A stretch of DNA of 5,749 nucleotides from Maribacter sp. (lineage in GTDB: Bacteria > Bacteroidota > Bacteroidia > Flavobacteriales > Flavobacteriaceae). The stretch's first letter is position 1. Every line of letters begins with the position of its first letter. A model generated the notes under the pieces. That model did no database searches, was not told the DNA's origin, and worked only from the letters and a program-made list of their open reading frames with translations. Shown here piece after piece: positions 5,218-5,749 of this stretch. The stretch spans positions 1 through 5,749 of the forward strand of contig QILY01000225.1 in NCBI GenBank assembly GCA_003232155.1, read 5' to 3'. The translations under genes were made by a program, and so were the position numbers.

Positions 5218-5749
5218 TTGGATTTCCTGAATTTTATAGACTTTAAGATTACCGATATTATCGATATTATCTTAGTCGCCGTACTTCTCTACTACGTATA
5301 CAAATTGGTTCGTGGTTCGGTAGCCATTAATATTTTCATTGGTATTGTCATTGTTTGGGCATTTTGGAAACTTACCGAGCTTCTGGGTATGGAAATGATC
5401 AGTAGTATGGTCGGCGCTTTTATGCAAGTAGGTCTTATCGCATTAATTATTGTATTTCAACAAGAGATACGAAAATTTCTACTCATGATAGGTTCTACCA
5501 ATTTTGCAAACAAACGGAATTTCATCAACAAGCATTTTAAATTTTTGAAGCAAGAAGGTCTTACCACTAGTATTGATATTGATGCAATTCTATCAGCTTG
5601 TGAAAAAATGGCGGCATCTAAAACAGGTGCCATCATAGTAATAGAACGAAGCAATTCACTCGATTTTGTGAAATCATCAGGTGATAAAATGTATTTAGAG
5701 GTGAACCAGCCAATTATTGAGAGTATTTTCTATAAGAACAGTCCTTTAC
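5218..5749 (+). CDS. cdaA: Diadenylate cyclase CdaA (partial, cut by the window end)
   Basis: The first 177 codons of a membrane-bound enzyme that condenses two ATP into c-di-AMP, a second messenger tied to potassium, osmotic and wall homeostasis. The start is TTG at 5218, giving (M)DFLNFIDFK, the usual flavobacterial N-terminus. An in-frame TAA at 5194-5196 leaves no upstream alternative. The next in-frame ATGs (residues 58 and 60) would remove two of the three membrane helices (about 14-31, 35-52, 64-81). Next come VFQQEIRKFLLMIGS (79-93), a charged linker, and the beginning of the DAC domain with GAIIVIER (137-144) and PIIESIFYKNSPL (165-177). The window ends just where the catalytic DGA motif should begin, so DGA and RHR cannot be checked. 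Weak AT-rich promoter-like sequence lies at 5166-5192 (TTG, 16 bases, TATTTTTC). It follows folP on the same strand with 258 bases of spacer, mostly a MITE-like element. Confidence 0.93.
   Translation, partial: MDFLNFIDFKITDIIDIILVAVLLYYVYKLVRGSVAINIFIGIVIVWAFWKLTELLGMEMISSMVGAFMQVGLIALIIVFQQEIRKFLLMIGSTNFANKRNFINKHFKFLKQEGLTTSIDIDAILSACEKMAASKTGAIIVIERSNSLDFVKSSGDKMYLEVNQPIIESIFYKNSPL

Noticed and set aside
5457..5654. Minus-strand open frame of 65 codons inside cdaA
   Set aside because: It is antisense to the conserved CdaA reading frame, which continues unbroken across it.

Overview
This AT-rich window looks like the chromosome of a marine-type Flavobacteriaceae member (Bacteroidetes). 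The evidence is protein style rather than a marker gene. ClpS, the DoxX/BT_3928-like membrane protein, the two-repeat DUF1599 protein and the N-terminus of the diadenylate cyclase all read as typical flavobacterial versions. Ribosome binding sites are weak, AT-rich purine tracts, and intergenic spacers carry short palindromic repeats. Genus cannot be fixed from this piece.

Layout: five complete genes lie on the minus strand. In transcription order they are a DUF1599 protein (4029-3487), a DoxX-like membrane protein (3479-2382), tpiA (2332-1583), prmA (1328-492) and clpS (348-73). A sixth minus-strand gene may begin at 63 and leave the window. Diverging from DUF1599 across a 108-base spacer, folP (4138-4959) and cdaA (from a TTG at 5218, cut by the window end) run on the plus strand. 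There is no gene-free stretch over 300 bases. The two longest gaps, 1329-1582 and 4960-5217, hold repeats described below.

Function: this is a core housekeeping neighbourhood. It holds folate synthesis (FolP), c-di-AMP synthesis (CdaA), glycolysis (TpiA), ribosomal protein L11 methylation (PrmA) and the N-degron adaptor for Clp proteolysis (ClpS). Two conserved but poorly characterised Bacteroidetes proteins sit among them. DUF1599, DoxX and tpiA are close enough to be one operon (gaps of 7 and 49 bases). prmA and clpS are separated by repeat DNA.

The most unusual material is between genes. A 107-bp element with perfect 19-bp terminal inverted repeats and an internal REP-like palindrome fills most of the prmA-clpS spacer, and a third copy of its end lies just upstream of prmA. 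A ~195-bp MITE-like element starts at the folP stop codon and contains a hairpin with 26 consecutive paired bases, between folP and cdaA. I saw no transposase, phage gene, CRISPR array, rRNA or tRNA, and no new multi-gene system.
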